A DNA stretch of 64,000 nucleotides from Massospora cicadina (Eukaryota; Entomophthoromycota; Entomophthoromycetes; Entomophthorales; Entomophthoraceae): contig JAKSZP010013559.1 of the NCBI GenBank assembly GCA_022478985.1, forward strand, positions 1-64,000. The letters are read 5' to 3'. Every line of letters begins with the position of its first letter. Position 1 is the first letter of the stretch. A program made the position numbers and the translations under genes. Shown piece after piece: positions 33,385-45,742 of this stretch. Below the pieces are notes generated by a model, which was given only the letters and a program-made list of their open reading frames with translations, did not search any database and had not been told where the DNA came from.

Positions 33385-34458
33385 TTAATCTGATTTTTTG
33401 ATTGATTCCCAAGTTGCTTCTACTGCAAAGGTTTCCATGTCCTCCTGGCGTTGTGAGTGTGGGATAGCGGTGGTGGCCTTGGCCGCTTCCTTGGCTGCGG
33501 CCCTATGGACCTGCTTGGCCTTATTCCGCTCTTGTTTGAGATAGGCTTTACCAGTAGGTAGCAGCCTTGTGCTCCCCACGGGAAAGCCTCCTTGGTGCTT
33601 GCGGTTGGTTTTTAGTGTGCCTCTCCGTTGGCCATGGCTGCCAAGGGGTGCTCTTGGAATATGACGCCCTCCTTGATGGGGCATGCGTGCGCCTTATGGC
33701 CAAACGTGTCACAGTGGGTGCAAATGGGGGGCACGCTGTCCACAGTCACCCGGAATGGGTGGGTGGTATGCCCTGTGATATCAATAAAAGTGGAGTGTGG
33801 GATCTGAGTTAGGTCCTTCGCAATCTCCTCAGTTGGGGTCAGAACTGCGATGGCTTTGCCAGTGCACAGGTGTGGCATCAGCATTAAGCGTTGCATTTCA
33901 AAAGATTGTATTTCGCTATATATGGTTAGACCATCTTTCAGGTGTTGTTTCAAGATATCACGTTTTACCATAGTAGGAAAAAAGTCGAACGTGAGGAAAA
34001 TTTGGTTTGATTTTGTCCATCTGGTGCATTTGGTTTTGATGACCCATTGCCCTTCGGGGAGGTCAACCACTACGCACACTGCTGCAGCCTCATCTGCTGC
34101 CTTTTTGCTTTTGAAACCAAGGTCCAGCCAACCGCGTGACATGGAGTGAGGTGCAACGTACACCGCGGTCAGGAAAATTGTGTGCACATCTTCACAAAAT
34201 TTTCCATAAGGCCATTTTTTGAATGTCCAGAAACACGTGGACTCTGAATTCCACCGATGAAAGTGGCTGGGAGTGTGGCGTGTTGATGTACTGGTTGCAT
34301 CGTGCTTGCCATGCAAGTATCTCTGGGGAAATTGTGACCGCCAGTTTTTTAAGATTTTTGTCTATTATGCCAGATTCTCCGGGGCGTTTTTGAATGTTGG
34401 AGGCCGTGAGCCTTCCACCTGCTCCTCTTACCTTGCTTGCCCAACTGCTCCCTGACAT
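33385..34458 (-). pseudogene. LINE copy 1 ORF1: nucleic-acid-binding protein
   Basis: ORF1 starts at 34458 (MSGSSWASKVRG) and runs to about 33385, with frame changes near 34215 and 33690. The middle resembles the gag-like domain of LINE ORF1 proteins, and a zinc knuckle CTHCDTFGHKAHAC lies at about 33683-33724. The C-terminus is basic and Ala/Lys-rich. It would coat the LINE RNA. Confidence 0.82.
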
Positions 34459-34699
34459 GGGCGCAGACTAATCTCCTCTGTGAGATTATCAAACTAGATT
34501 CAGTCTTGAATTAGTATAGGTTGCAAAAGTGATTGCAACGAGAAAGAAAAGTTTTTGAGTGCAACAAATTAATAATTGTTGTTAATAAAGTTTTTTCATC
34601 ACTACTATATATTTTTTCTTTTATGTTTTTACTGATGTTTATATATATATTCTTTAGTGCTAATTTTCTAAAAATTTGCTATGGATTTGGTTAACTATA

Positions 34700-35818
34700 T
34701 GACCATTGTGGATAGATTTGATCATATAGGCATCCATTGCAATTTTGAAATTACTTCAAAGGACCTGTCTATAAAGCATCCAGCTTATTTTGGTGGCCAA
34801 ATCCATACGTGTCACAGTAGTATACTTTATCCCCAATCTTGAATCTTTTTATTGGTGGTCATTTCTTATCGATCATATTTTTTGGCCTGAAACTTTTCCT
34901 AAGGGTTTCAGCAAACGCTTGGGATTGTAAATCAATCATAATGTTAGCTAATTGATTTAAATATTTGTCAGGACTTATCCCTAAAGTTAACTCCAATGCT
35001 GAGTATATAATTGATGGTAAGGCGGCTTTTCTTTTATAAAGCAACTATAGTTTTTTTTCCAGTTGAGGAATGATAACTGATACTATAGGCAATGGTCACC
35101 AAACTTGAGTACAAAGCCCAATCAGACGTTATTTCTGCACTCAGCTTTCATAACATAGCGGCTAAGGTAGCATACACTCTCTCAACTAGTACATTCATCT
35201 CTGGAAAATATGGGACCAATATGGCTCCTTTGATTCCCATCAGTTTGTTCAATCTGGGTATGACAAAGGACAAAGAAGTTCGTTCCATCATCATTCAGGA
35301 TTATTTGGGGGCTGCCATGCCAATATATCACTTGATCAAGAATAAATTTTGCAGTATTCATTGCATTGACCTGAACCATAGCCTTGGTTTCAATCCATCT
35401 AATCAGGTGATTGATTGCAACAATGATATATTGCATTCCAACAGTGCTTGTACTTAGTGGTCCCATGACATCAATTGATACTGTACACCAGGCAAACCCT
35501 GGTTGCACTAACCAATATTTGGCCACAATTTTGTGTGGCTTGTGCTTGCAGACACTCCACACAACAGGAAAAGAAATCCGCCATATTGTAGTTTAGCAAT
35601 TACTAATAGTAAAATCGGTGAATGTGCTCTAAAATTTTCTTGAGGCCACCAAATCCAACGACTTTGTGATTGGTGTGAATTATTTTCCATTTGTTTAAAT
35701 GGTTTTGGGAACAGAAGCTTTTTATCATTCACTAGTTTGAATAGCTGTCCGTTCTTTTGTAATGTTCCCCCATGGCTTTTCATGATACCATTTGAGCTTC
35801 TGGTGGCTCATCTTCCAA
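34700..35818 (-). pseudogene. Gypsy G integrase
   Basis: The catalytic core is at 35562-35182: [12 protein letters not shown] (first Asp), AINHLIRW and LNDDGTNF (second Asp region). The segment 35044-34859 is the part after the core (SALELTLGISPDKYLNQLAN). A remnant of the C-terminal barrel reaches about 34700. The upstream zinc-binding part at 35783-35600 is weak. It is closest to the gypsy E integrase at 39600-40350. Confidence 0.8.
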
Positions 35819-36177
35819 CTCTCAGTCAGATATCGCTTTTCCGGTGACAGTGGGATCTTCTGGTCAGCAGACCAGCCAGTATGAAGGCTGGCTGACACTT
35901 GACATTTTTCCTTAGGCGTCAGGGCCAGCAGCGCCAGCTGACCCTTAGCATGTCATCCACGCCATTTGAGGATCCCCCAGCCTAAACCCCAGCCAACGAG
36001 AATAAAATACTACTTAGATAAAAGGGAAAATAGGTGAAGGGAGATCTTTATTAAAAGGCAAGCACCAGGTAATTATATGTACAAATGGGCTACTGTGCCC
36101 CTCGCCAACCTATTAACTCATCACTGTTCTCCCAGCCAACCACTCTCACTCTTCCACTGCGCTTCTCTCTTCCCTGG

Positions 36178-37302
36178 TGTTAAAATCCTATATTCTTCAC
36201 AAATTGATAGTTCCCAGGTTTTTAACTGCACAAGTTCAATGTTGTGCAATCCTTTGCTTTGTTTGATGATATATGATACTAGATTAATAATAGTATGAAG
36301 ACTATCATCTGTAGTTAATTGGATCACTAGAGTTGGGTCCAACGCTTGACCACTATTCCTCTCCAAAATACTTAAGATGTCCTCAATAGTGATTCTTTTT
36401 CATATACCGCCTAATTTGATCCACACTAAGATCCTCATTTACAGCCTCTCTTTAGTGACACACAGTTGGCAGCAATTACCATCTTAGCTCAGCTTCTCTT
36501 CTCTGGATCCTCAATCCTTACTCTTTATCCTAAAGAGTCTCCAATTAAAGCACACAGCAATAATTTCCTTGAAGATGAAAGAAATAATACTGAATTCTGA
36601 TAAAGTATATTATGGTAATAATAATTATTTTACTCAATGTTTTGATGATTTTTTATTAAGTGAGTTCTTAAGGGAATTAATAATGGGAAATTTGGCGCTC
36701 AATCCTCAGTTTGCACCTCAATGATGAAACGGCAGCTGTTGCTGTTGAATTACCCTTTGTCATCTCATCAGCGATGGTCTTCATCATCCTGGATATAATC
36801 TGTTGTCAGACATCCTTGATACATAGAATAGAAAGAGTCAGAAAATGTGTCCCTAACGTTTTCCTTTCAATCCCAGCAAACCAATTATATTTGGCAAGCG
36901 ACCTGCTTAGGTAATGGGACTTGTTACCCATTAAGGCAGGTCGCTAACCAACTGATTGGTTTTCTAGCTGCAGGCAGCATCACTCGCCTTTTTTTTTGAT
37001 CCTTAAATTCCCAATCAGTTGGTAATGAAACCTGATCGATCCCAATTATTACACCTGATAGTTAATCATTGATCAACTATCAGATGCCCCAATTTCGTCA
37101 GAAACTCTTCCCAATGAGATCTTAAGAATTCACCCAGATTAATCCTCAATGGATATAAACCAGGAAAATTACCTAAAACCCCCAAACATTGTTAACCCAA
37201 AATCAGGGTCAACTGATATCCAATTCACTTTGCTATAGGGAATCATCCCCTAGCGACCCATAGTAATCTAGATGGCTGGAAAAGTGGGCAAAAATCCCAA
37301 CA
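36178..37302 (-). repeat. Gypsy E 3' LTR
   Basis: On the minus strand it starts TGTTGGGATTTTTGCCC and ends GGATTTTAACA. The purine tract TAGGGGGGATG (37303-37313) precedes it. Confidence 0.94.
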
Positions 37303-37313
37303 CATCCCCCCTA

Positions 37314-39380
37314 TTGCCTAGATTTCCAGCAATTAAGGATTGGGACAGGAGAATACCGCTTCAGACACTAGGTTGAATACTTCTTTAGTTCAATTGGAGT
37401 ATGGTCAATTAGTACTCAGCGCTGCTTGTGATGACCTATAGCATGCAACTCTCTTCCTCTTCCTCCGCGCTATCACCTACTCAGAGTGAAGTTCCCATGA
37501 CCTTCTATCATTCTGGGCTGATTGATTTACTTGTGATAATATTAATCCCAGGATCCAGTCTCTGCCCATCAGGGCATATGACCCACTGTCATATTCAGGA
37601 TTCTTAGCCCAGCATCCTCAAATTCCTGATTTTTCTCCTTGTCCTTGAAAGGAGATTTTTGCCATTGATGTTTATTTCATGGCACAATTAAGAATGCTCA
37701 TTTATATTCGCCCTTATTTATTTTCTCATAATAACCTCTTGGCTCATATCATTCTTAATTCTTCTTTGGAGAGCTTATTCCATTAATTTTGAGACTAATT
37801 TCTCTGAAATTAGATCTTAATTTATTTCAGAGTGCATAATGTCAATTATCATAAAAGTCTGGCATCTCCCTCTTATCCAGCTCATATGTCAAATTTGGAG
37901 TCTCAGTACCAACAACTGCTAATAGCATGTTTGATAAAGACCTTCAGTTCTTCAAGCTGATGAGTCAATCTGCGCACTGGAACCTCTTCTATAGTCCTCC
38001 CAGGATTCATACTCCCAGTCAAGTACCCATGGCCAGTCCTTCCATGGAATTACTGTAAATGGTATCCTACCCAAAAAACCAGGTTAGCAATTGTCTTGAA
38101 CGACTTGCGACCAATCCTTACTCTGTCATTAATTCCTGAGTTGCACTTTAGACTCCCTGAATTCAGATCCATTTGTGGATTCTCCTACCATCATTGTCAA
38201 ACCTCCTGAAACAATGCCATCCGCTTTCAATCAATCATTCCTTGCCAGATTGGGCTTGCTTCTAGAGTTCCTTTTCTGATTCAGCAGTATACAAACCAGC
38301 TGTTTTGTCAAATAAACTAGCCATTGGAAACAGCGAACATTTTGAACTTCCCTATGCAGAACTGAGGACCTGATTAACTGAGGCTCTATCCTTAGCTCTG
38401 AACTTCTCTGATCTTGAAAAGATTCTAGATTGAGATGTTGCAGCTTATGCTCTTCGGTTTGCCAGCCAAGTTCTTTGAAGTTGGGCCATGAGGCTTCCAG
38501 CCTCTCCTGACTTTCATCTCTCATTCTGCTTTTACTTCCAGGAAGCTCATAGTCGTCATCTGCAGGATGCCATTTGCTCCCTGCACAACTATCTTGTTTC
38601 TGGCACATCTCATTGATATCTTTCACTGATGGCTTTAATAGGGGAATAATTTGGCAACCCTTGCCTAGTATCCCTGCTCAATGCTGGCACATTGTCCAAT
38701 GTCCTTGATGAAGCCCATTGTCAAGCGCTCAAGACTAATCTTATGGCTCGAGGCCCATATTGGAATTAATTGGGGTTATTTGCTACTGCCTCTTCTTGTT
38801 CTGTTGCTTCCCTCCCTGATCCAGAGCATCACGCTTGGCATGTTCCAACATTTTTATCTCTCTTTCCCTAGTTGCTTTATTGCAGGGATCTGCCTCCGTT
38901 CAGCAAACTTGGCTTTGAGTAGGTCTAGCCTTTCTAGTGTCCGATAACACATGTATTTTGACAGTTTGTATTTCTAATGTGATCCATCCTCCCTCCACCA
39001 AGAGGAAACATAGGCAGAATCCTTGAGTTGAAGATAACTATTAAAAATTATAAAAATATATTTTTTTCTGAACGTTTTTTAATAATTTTTCCTATATTTT
39101 TATTAATCTTTTATTTAATTTTGTCCTTTTTTCTATTGGACATGGCCTTTTCCCAGTTTAGCGGTCCATCTAAAGTTCCCCCAAACTAGGTCCTAGGTAT
39201 ACTTAGACCTGTCAGTTTTCTATGGTTCAGAGTCTTATTTTTTAAGACTTAACCATCTAGTTTGGTTCAGCGGTCCTTTTTACAGACTTAACCAAACTCA
39301 TCAGAACATAACCAACTTAATGGTTCAGCGGTCCTTTTTACAGACTTAACCAAATCATCAGAACATAACCATATTAATGG
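37314..39380 (-). other. Gypsy E 3' region between pol and LTR, with a 131-codon frame
   Basis: About 2 kb separate the end of integrase from the 3' LTR, unusually long. The frame at 38231-38626 encodes 131 residues, charged and without membrane segments (PADDDYELPGSKSRMRDESQ, then NLESFQDQRSSELRIEPQL). I do not recognise it; it is not obviously envelope-like. The rest of the region has no open frame on the element strand. Confidence 0.4.
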
Positions 39381-39400
39381 TTCAGCGGCTCTTTGGGAAC
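39248..39400. repeat. Tandem array, unit about 58 bp, in gypsy E
   Basis: GGTTCAGCGG starts near 39264, 39322 and 39379, with the phrase TTTTTACAGACTTAACCAAA between. A decayed relative of the unit lies in gypsy G near 28930-28990. Confidence 0.75.
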
Positions 39401-42400
39401 ACTTTTTTATTATTTTTTTCATCAATACATTGCTTTAAATACTTAAAATGGACTTGATTTACTATCCTTTCATCCAAGCGGTTCTTGATGGAGTAGGCGT
39501 CTGTTGCCATCTTGGCAATAATCTTAAACGGACCCAACCACAACACATCCAACTTGTTTCTTATTCCAAAACCATGCATATCGCAATGGGCAACTCTTTC
39601 ACCAAATTGTTATTCTGATAAGGGCAGTCAGTTTTTATCATATGTCATTTTTCTTGAATCCTTTTATTTAAAGTCTTATCAAATGCTTGCAATTGCATTT
39701 CAATCAGGATATTTGACAATTAGTTCAGGTACTGCTTGGCACTCATCCCTAATGTTGGTTCCACTACCAAATATAAAATTGGTGTCAATGCAGACTTCCT
39801 TTCATATAGCAACTCAAACGGCATTTATCCCATCGCTGTAAGATGACTTATATTGTAGGCTAATGTCACTAAACTAAGGTACATTCCCCATGCGGAAGTT
39901 CTTCCAGCAACCAGATTCAAAAGCGTCATGGCCAGCATCCCATTGACCCATTCTATCAGTCTGTTCGTCTCCAGCTGGTATGGTACAGACATGACTCCTC
40001 AGATCCCCATTATTTCATTTAATTGTGGGATCACATGAGATGTAAAATTTGTTCCATTATTTCTCAGCAAGACCTGCGGATATCCATGTCAGTATACTAT
40101 TTGATCTAGGATGAACTTTGCAGTTCTGGTAGCATTTACTTTCGCCAGGGCCTTCATCTTGATCCATCTCATCAGATGGTCAAAAACAACTATGATGTAT
40201 TTGATTACCCCGTTACTCATGGTTAGTGGTCCCATCACATTAATGGACACTGTATGCCAAAAAAATCCAGGGCGGACCAGTCAGTATCCAGTCATGTTCT
40301 TGTATGGCTTTTGCAATCGGCACTCCACACAACAAACCAGATAGTCTTCTACATCATAGTTTATGGACTCCCAGTAGTAATATTGGCGAATATGACTGGT
40401 CATCTTCCTCAGGTCTATATGAATGACAACCTTATGAGCGGCTTAAATGGTAGCCACTTGTTCTGACAGCTTTTGAAATAGTAATCACTTCCCATCAATC
40501 ATCTTGAAACTTATCCATCCATAATCTCAGTGTTTTCCATCGCTTTTCAAAGTGCAACTTGGATTTCTTGGAGCTCGTTCCCAATTTCTCCATCAACCAT
40601 TCTCTGAAATATCTCATCTGCTTGCTGGTATACCACATGGATCATTGGTAACCGCAATAAGCCATATGCGTTCTGATAAGAAGCTCCAGCTCAGTAAACT
40701 ATCTCATAATTGTAATCCTGTAGCTTTAGTTCCCATCAGGCCAGTCATCCTTCTGGTTCTCTTAAATTTTGTAGCCAATGCAACGAGGAGTGGTCTGTCA
40801 CCACTTTGAAGTGCACTCCATGAATATAAACTCAGAAACTGTTTACAGGCGTAAATTACTGCAAGGCATTCATGCTCAGTCATGGTGTAATTCCTCTAAG
40901 CAGCTGAGAGTGTCCAGCTCACATATGCCACCAGATGCTCGTCCCCAATTTCATCTACTTGGCTAAGTATGGCGCCAATCACCATTAACAAAGCATCAGT
41001 TTATATTATAAGATCTCAATTGAGTTTTGGATATTTCAAAATCGGAGAATCTATCAAATACAGTTGTAATTCATTGAAGGAACTCTGGGCCTCTTCACTC
41101 CAAACGAATCCTTTTTGGATCCTTCAGTAAATGGAAGAGGGGCTTGGCAATTCTTGCAAAATCCTGAATTAATCTTCTATAGTATCCAACTATTCCAAGG
41201 AACACTTGGATATCTTGGACACTCATTGGTACAGCCGTTTGCTCTATGGCTTCAATTTTCTGGTATTATGGCTGCAGTCCACTAGAGTTGATTACAAATC
41301 CCAGTATTTTTAACTCTTTCCTTAAGGAGTGACACTTCCTTGGCTTGATCTTCAGGTTGGACGCGGATATTCGCTTGAAAACTTCCTCCAAGTGGTGTAA
41401 ATAGTCAGTGAACGTCCTACTGAACAAATTTATATTGTCCAAGTACACCAGGACGCATGATAACTTCAGGTCATTTAATATGGCGTCCATGGCCCTCTGG
41501 AACGTCACAGGCGCACTAAATAGACCCTGGGGCATCCTCGTTGGTTGATAAAGCCCCTGCACGGTGATAATCGTGCATTTCTCTTAGTCTTCTTTTAGCA
41601 AATTGATTTACCAATATCCCAATATTAGATCCATTGCGGAAGAATACTTTGCTTCTCCCAATTTGATCTAGCGCATCATCAATTTGTGTTATGATACAAA
41701 TCCTTCTTCATAATTTTATTCAGCTTCCAATAATCAATCCTCACCCAATTAGAGCCGTCCTTCTTCTTCACAATAAGTATAGGGCTTTCCCAGGACTGTA
41801 TGATGGAACTAGAAGCCCGTGCTTCACTAGTTTACTGATTTCTTCTTCCACTACCACTTCAGCCACCTTTGACTGTCGAATCAGTCTCATTCTTATTGAA
41901 AAATTTTCTCAGATATTGACCTTGTGGATTAAATCTCTTGCACATCCCAAATTGTGGTTGTCCAGGGAGAATACTTCCCAATACTTGTTGAATAGCTCAA
42001 GCGCCTCCTCCTGCTGTCTGTCCATCAGATCAGCAAGTTGCTCTTGATTGACCAATAAATTGATGCTTTTGGTCACCCCTACCAGTAATCTCATTTCATT
42101 GAGGGTCCCAAAATCGTAGAAATTCCTCAATTCAGCTTTCAGGATTAGATGAACAAATGCAAAGATATGATTCTTCTCAATATTCATCAGTTTTTCACTC
42201 AATTTCGCCAGAAGAACTCGAATTTCTCCATGGCCTGGCATAGTTATTCCAGGAGCCACCCAAGCTCTACTCTGGACTGCTTACAAGGGCTTCCAACTTC
42301 CCCATAAAGCAGCTCTGGTATCTCCAATGTCAACCCCGTGTCAAGTATTATCTGTGATCCCAGCGGTATAGTTTTTGCACTCTTAATCCTCAGCGGAATT

Positions 42401-42430
42401 CCCTGATTTTCTAAGGAATTCATTGGCATT
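39382..42430 (-). pseudogene. Gypsy E RT, RNase H and integrase
   Basis: The pre-RT stretch (42429-41909) includes EQLADLMDRQQEEALELFNK. RT (about 41880-41260) has MPQGLFSAPVTFQRAMDAIL and the catalytic box as YLDNI, with the last Asp changed. RNase H is at 41080-40780 (NYTMTEHECLAVIYACKQF). The integrase core (40280-39880) has NVMGPLT and LLRNNGTNFTS, both catalytic Asp positions changed to Asn. The barrel (39579-39382) reads LGPFKIIAKMATDAYSI. Stops and shifts are frequent. Confidence 0.85.
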
Positions 42431-42779
42431 TCTCGTCACTTACGGCCAACTAGTTGGTATCAAATTAGGACAATGCCATAATTGTAGATCAGGTTAATAA
42501 AGTTATTTCTCCCAGCCAGTGGAGCTTCCCCATCTTTTTGATAAACCAATGGTAACGTCTGACCCAAATTGGTCAACTTATTATCCTAAAAGTTACATTT
42601 AACTTCATATTTTATAGAAACTCTGTCCTGATCAAAATATTTTAGTTTTGGTTGGCCAAAACTATCGCTGGGGAGGATACCACTAAGGATCCAAATCAAA
42701 GTGGTAGAGCGCCATATGCTCCTCATGGGATGGTGGTATTTGGCCTGTCTGTCCCATATTCTTTCTTGTGTTCTAAATT

Positions 42780-42880
42780 AGGGCGAGATTTTCATCCTCT
42801 TCACCAGCTTGGTCAAAACAATGTTGATGGGCGCTCCCTGTCAACTATCGCCCTCACCTGTACTCAATTAACTAGTATAT
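42780..42880 (-). pseudogene. Gypsy E protease relic
   Basis: VQVRAIVD is followed, one frame over, by PINIV and TKLVK, so the family motif D-T-G-A-P-INIV can be recognised with a frameshift and substitutions at the active site. The plus-strand frame over this area is its shadow. Confidence 0.6.
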
Positions 42881-43149
42881 CTATATATGTACACTAAAAG
42901 TATAGTAGACTCATATTAATGAGTGTATAGCAGCTTTATTTGCATAATTGAGGGTGTTAATTATTTGCACTGATAGTTCAGAAATTTATTCCTTGATCAC
43001 GCTAAGGGGGATTGACAGGTTTGCCTCATCTAATTTGACTTTGGTCAATTCTTCCAGATTATCTGCGGCTCAAGTCTTGTCCACCAGTTGTCACTCATAT
43101 GGCTGAGAAACTCCCTTAATTATTTTGTGGGTCAATCCCCTTTGCTCTG

Positions 43150-44600
43150 AATCTTGTTACAACGTTCACATCTAAACAGACCACTTGATATAGCTGATCC
43201 TGCATGTCATTATTGATAAACTGATAATTAATGTCAAACTCTTTGTGCATAATATCAGGAGGAACAGGTTTTTCCACAGCTTTAGACTGTTCCCCATCTA
43301 GGCTGTGGGCCCTTTTCCCAACTCCTGTGTGGGTTTAGACTCTTTTTCTTGGACCACATTGATCTGTTCTTTAGATTTCTTGCAGTGCGCAGCAAATTGT
43401 CCTTTTCATCTGCACTGATAAAAGATTTTTTTCCTTATTATTGATCGCTTAAACTATTTGGGCTTATTTCCCTGTCATGGTTCAGTTATTTAACTCCTTA
43501 GAACCCTCATCGACTTCATGGGATTTGAATTTTTAACTGAATTTAGTTTGAAAGTTCTAATCAGGGCATTGAAGGTAGTTCCAAAATTTTCAAATGATTC
43601 ACATTCTGAGAGGTGGTAATCTCTTTTACAAACACGGAAGACATCATTCAATGCAAATTGTGATAAGGCCAAAGGGCTGGTTGCAATGTGATCCAAGCAT
43701 TAAAACCATTCAACACCTTCACTCCAACCAAAATCTATGATTCTTGGTAGAAACAATCAGTGAAACTTGCTAAGGATTTATCCTTCTGAAATTGAATTCC
43801 TATGAATTCTTGCTTGCACTTTGACATGCGTGTGGGTTTTCCAAATTCTTCAATAATGGCCGCATTGGACTCTGAGTACAACCAGCTGTCCCCCTCTAGA
43901 TGGGGCAACACTAGGTTCTGACAATTAGTATCCAAGAAATTCATCACCGTCAAAGACTTTTATCAATCACAGTAACTGAACATTGTCATGTTGAATAATT
44001 GAAAAAATACAAGGGGTGTTATACTGATGGAAAGTAGGTAACTTCAGTGCAGCTTTAAATTCCTTTAAAGTTTCTCTAGCCACCACTCTTGGTTCAGCTA
44101 CTTGACTAACTTGGGGAGTAATTTTGGGAGTAATCTCCAAAATAGCTTTGAATGCAGGCAGCATATTTTGTAAAATTCGCCTTTCCGACTGAAGTTCATG
44201 GAGTTCTTTCTTCAGTGTCAGTCGCCGCATATGGCTCACATTTACATTTGTGAGTCTTCAACTCCTTGACTTACTTAATCAGCTGCTCTATATCTGCGCT
44301 GAATGCCCATAATTGAACACAATCTGAAAAAACGTTCCATTTTAAAGAGTAAAACTTCTTGAACTAAATCTCCTTCCTTTTTCTTCAATGACGTTACTTT
44401 TTCTAGCAACTCATTGCTTAAACTAGCAACATTTTTGACTCCTTCCTCAATCTTGGTAACTCTCTCCTCCAAGGCAGCAAATTCTCAATGATCATTAGAA
44501 TTCAAGGCGTTATTGTTGATAATTGCAAACTCTTTCTTGAATTTTCATAACTTGCCTTGTATGACATCGTGTCCTAGTATATCCTACTCAACTACAACCC
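43150..44600 (-). pseudogene. Gypsy E gag
   Basis: Pieces are a charged helical N-terminus (44472-44275, VTKIEEGVKNVASLSNELLE), the core beginning KLPTFHQYN (44239-43967), a helical part (43953-43735) and 43696-43490. A degenerate zinc knuckle at about 43390-43435 reads YQCR, then GQFAAHC. Downstream, VVQEKESKPTQE leads toward protease. Confidence 0.75.
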
Positions 44601-44617
44601 CTGTATTGAGCACCAAT
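44600..44617 (-). other. Gypsy E primer-binding site
   Basis: On the minus strand TTGGTGCTCAATACAGG follows the 5' LTR end AACA by one base. Confidence 0.78.
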
Positions 44618-45742
44618 TGTTAAAATCCTATGTTCTTCACCAATTGATAGTTCCCAGGTTTTTTAACTGCACAGATTCAATGTTGTGCAATCCTTTGTTT
44701 GTCTGATGATATATGATATTAGATTAATTATAGTATGAAGACTATTATCCGTAGTTAATTAGATCACTAGAGTTGGGTCCAACGCTTGACCAGTATTCCT
44801 CTTCAAAATACTTAAGATGTCCTGAATAGTGATTCTTTTTCATATACCGCCTAACTTGATCCACACTAAGATCCTCATTTACAGCCTCTCTTTAGTGACA
44901 CACAGTTGGCAGCAATTACCATCTTAGCTCAGCTTCTCTTCTCTGGATCCTCAATCCTTACTCTTTATCCTAAAGAGTCTCCAATTAAAGCACACAGCAA
45001 TAATTTCCTTTAAGATGAATAGAAATAATACTGAATTCTGATAAAGTATATTATGGTAATAATAATTATTTTACTCAATGTTTTGATGATTTTTTATTAA
45101 GTAAATTCTTAAGGGAATTTATAGTGGGATTTGGCGCCCAACCCTCAGTTTGCACCTCACTGATGAAATGGCAGCTGTTGCTGTTGAATTACCCTTTGTC
45201 ATCTCATCAGCGATGGTCTTCACCATCCTGGCTAGGATTATGTTGTTAAAAATCCTTGATACCTAAAATGTAAAAGTCAGAAAATTTGTCCCTAACGTTT
45301 TCCTTTCAATCCCAGCAAACCAATTATATTTGGCGAGCGACCTGCTTAGGTAGTGGGACTTGTTACCCATTAAGACAGGTTGCTAACCAACTGATTGATT
45401 TTCTAGCTGCAGGCAGCATCAATCGCCTTTTAACTTGATCCTTAAATTTCTCAATCAGTTGGTAATGAAACCTGACCGATCCCAATTATAACACCTGATA
45501 GTTAATCATTGATCAACTATCAGATGCCCCAATTTCGTTGAAAACTCTGCCCAATGAGATCTTAAAAATTCACCCAGATTAATCCCCAATGGATTCAAAC
45601 CAGGAAAATTACCTAAAATTCCCCAAACATTGTTAACCCAAAATCAGGGTCAACTGATATCCAATTCACTTTGCTATAGGGAATCATCCCTAGTGACCCA
45701 TAGTAATCTAGATGGCTGGAAATGTGGGCAAAAATCCTAACA
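44618..45742 (-). repeat. Gypsy E 5' LTR
   Basis: It has the same length (1,125 bp) and ends as the 3' LTR at 36178-37302. The CCTGG duplication follows at 45743-45747. Confidence 0.94.

Larger units (their letters stand above)
29287..34552 (-). mobile_element. LINE copy 1, full length (about 5.27 kb)
   Basis: A non-LTR retrotransposon with ORF1 (zinc knuckle) and ORF2 (AP endonuclease, RT, C-terminal CCHC). It is flanked by the 18-bp direct repeat TTTTGAGTGCAACAAATT at 29269-29286 and 34553-34570, the mark of target-primed reverse transcription. The 3' tail on the minus strand is a short run of AATAAATT-like units, not poly(A). It lies in the 3' region of gypsy G. Both ORFs have stops and frameshifts. 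Confidence 0.93.
29269..34570. repeat. 18-bp target-site duplication around LINE copy 1
   Basis: TTTTGAGTGCAACAAATT at 29269-29286 and 34553-34570, identical in both. Confidence 0.92.
36178..45742 (-). mobile_element. Gypsy E: complete Ty3/gypsy element (9,565 bp)
   Basis: Two LTRs of 1,125 bp each, primer-binding site, gag, protease, RT, RNase H, integrase, a long 3' region and a polypurine tract are all in order on the minus strand. It is flanked by the five-base duplication CCTGG at 36173-36177 and 45743-45747. A hand comparison of the first 160 bp of the LTRs suggests roughly 94% identity. It sits inside a family-D LTR, so it is younger than that LTR. Confidence 0.95.

Noticed and set aside
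38231..38626. Envelope-like gene of gypsy E
   Set aside because: There is no signal peptide, no membrane segment and no cleavage-like site; only a charged frame of unknown meaning.
42652..42897. Plus-strand gene
   Set aside because: It is the antisense shadow of the degenerate gypsy E protease region.
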